DNA from: Cyanophora paradoxa
Taxonomy: Eukaryota > Glaucocystophyceae > Cyanophorales > Cyanophoraceae
NCBI GenBank assembly: GCA_004431415.1
Contig: QPMI01000437.1
Coordinates: forward strand, 310,001 to 374,000
Length of the DNA stretch: 64,000 nt
Reading direction: 5' to 3'
Below, piece by piece: positions 63,501 to 64,000 of the stretch. The translations under genes were made by a program, and so were the position numbers. The stretch's first letter is position 1; each line of letters opens with the position of its first letter. The notes beneath the pieces were generated by a model that was given only the letters and a program-made list of their open reading frames with translations, was not told the origin of the DNA and made no database searches.

Positions 63501-64000
63501 ACGACGCCCGTGCGATACTTGTTTCCCGGGGCCCGCGCGGGCTTCTCAGTGAACGACGACGGGTCGACAGCCCACGTCAGAGCCTGGAATAATTCACTCG
63601 GGCGTCACCGTTGAGCCCAGTAAGAATACATAACACGCCCAATTACGCACGGCAGTAACGTGAACGATGGGAAGACTGGTGCAGACGCCCCCAAGCAAAG
63701 CCCCAGGGCACGCCGCCGTCGGAAACAACGGCAGGCGAACTATAGCGTGGTAGAGCAGAGGCCCGCCCTCTTCCACGCGTCCGTCCGCGCGCACCGCCTG
63801 CAGGGAAGCCCCGGGGGGGAACGAGTCCGCGAAGAAGGCGCCGCCGGCCTCGGGCCACGGGACCGACGGGTAGACGGATCTGGCCGTAGGCGAGTACTCG
63901 GCCGGATCCGGCGCAAGCGCCGTGAAGTTTAATTTCAGCAGGGCGACTCCGAAAGCGAGGGAGCAGGCTTTCAGAAGGGGCACAACCGCCGGACCGCCGC
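60591..64000 (-). CDS. 5' part of the same cysteine-rich receptor-like gene (partial, runs off the window)
   Basis: Minus-strand exons continue the gene cut by the element. Furthest upstream (63,960-62,940) are segments such as GVVVHSAPRILRTDTLPLAD and RLVDPPNGRYAFYVTGDRVV, which resemble a PA14-type ligand-binding domain (pattern only). After the exon near 62,880-62,665 comes SFNNASVAFSVLVPDF, then Cys-rich repeats: CPAGSYSPPGAVACLPC (about 62,010), CPQHTYSTEDGMPCTPC (about 61,850), ECVTCGTDYASPRGDSCAKC (about 61,110) and CTPCAAGEAAASDGRLCLQC (about 60,840). The exon that received the element begins after an AG near 60,722 and reads ...GTVPDSARAD into TTGCAA. Extracellular location is inferred from the repeat family. 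The gene start is outside the window. Confidence 0.6.

Overview
The window is a piece of GC-rich nuclear DNA from a unicellular eukaryote, split by a 28.6-kb AT-rich virus-like mobile element. The host part (1-32,025 and 60,585-64,000) has eukaryotic traits: open frames broken by many short introns, an anoctamin/TMEM16 gene whose conserved blocks are separated by GT-AG and apparently GC-AG introns, an F-box gene, long C homopolymers in introns, and microsatellites. Stereotyped introns starting GTACCCC and two likely GC-AG introns fit algae such as haptophytes, but the species cannot be named from sequence alone.

Layout: tail of a gene (2-124); F-box/leucine-rich-repeat-like gene (435-4478, +); AT-rich spacer with a fold-back element (4479-6452); unknown gene with duplicated exons (about 6453-8581, +); low-complexity spacer; small coiled-coil gene (9898-10877, -), divergent from the anoctamin gene (11090-14890, +); multi-pass membrane protein gene (about 16130-21243, +); and a very large minus-strand gene for a cysteine-rich receptor-like membrane protein that starts beyond the right edge and ends near 23,013.

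A Polinton/Maverick-like or polinton-like-virus provirus (32,026-60,584) sits inside one coding exon of the receptor gene. It has about 1.1-kb terminal inverted repeats and a 6-bp target duplication TTGCAA; removing the element and one TTGCAA rejoins the exon in frame. The element encodes a DDE integrase, a protein-primed family B DNA polymerase, a second replication protein (TVpol-like polymerase fused to a superfamily 3 helicase), an FtsK/HerA-type packaging ATPase, a candidate double jelly-roll major capsid protein, two minor capsid (penton-like) proteins, a patatin-like phospholipase with a discoidin domain, a giant fibre ending in an S74 self-cleaving chaperone, a zinc-ribbon nuclease, two small AT-hook proteins, several unknown proteins, and a pyruvoyl-type S-adenosylmethionine decarboxylase (SpeD-like). 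No maturation protease was recognised.

The most unusual points are: (i) two different DNA polymerases in one element; (ii) the TVpol-helicase region is bracketed by two inverted copies of a block that also lies in both terminal repeats and is rich in TGCCTGACA iterons, suggesting a captured replicon; (iii) the SpeD-like enzyme with a fully conserved catalytic triad; (iv) insertion into an exon with a precisely rejoinable frame; and (v) six single-base frame breaks in otherwise well-kept genes, all of the same sign, which look more like homopolymer shortening than decay.
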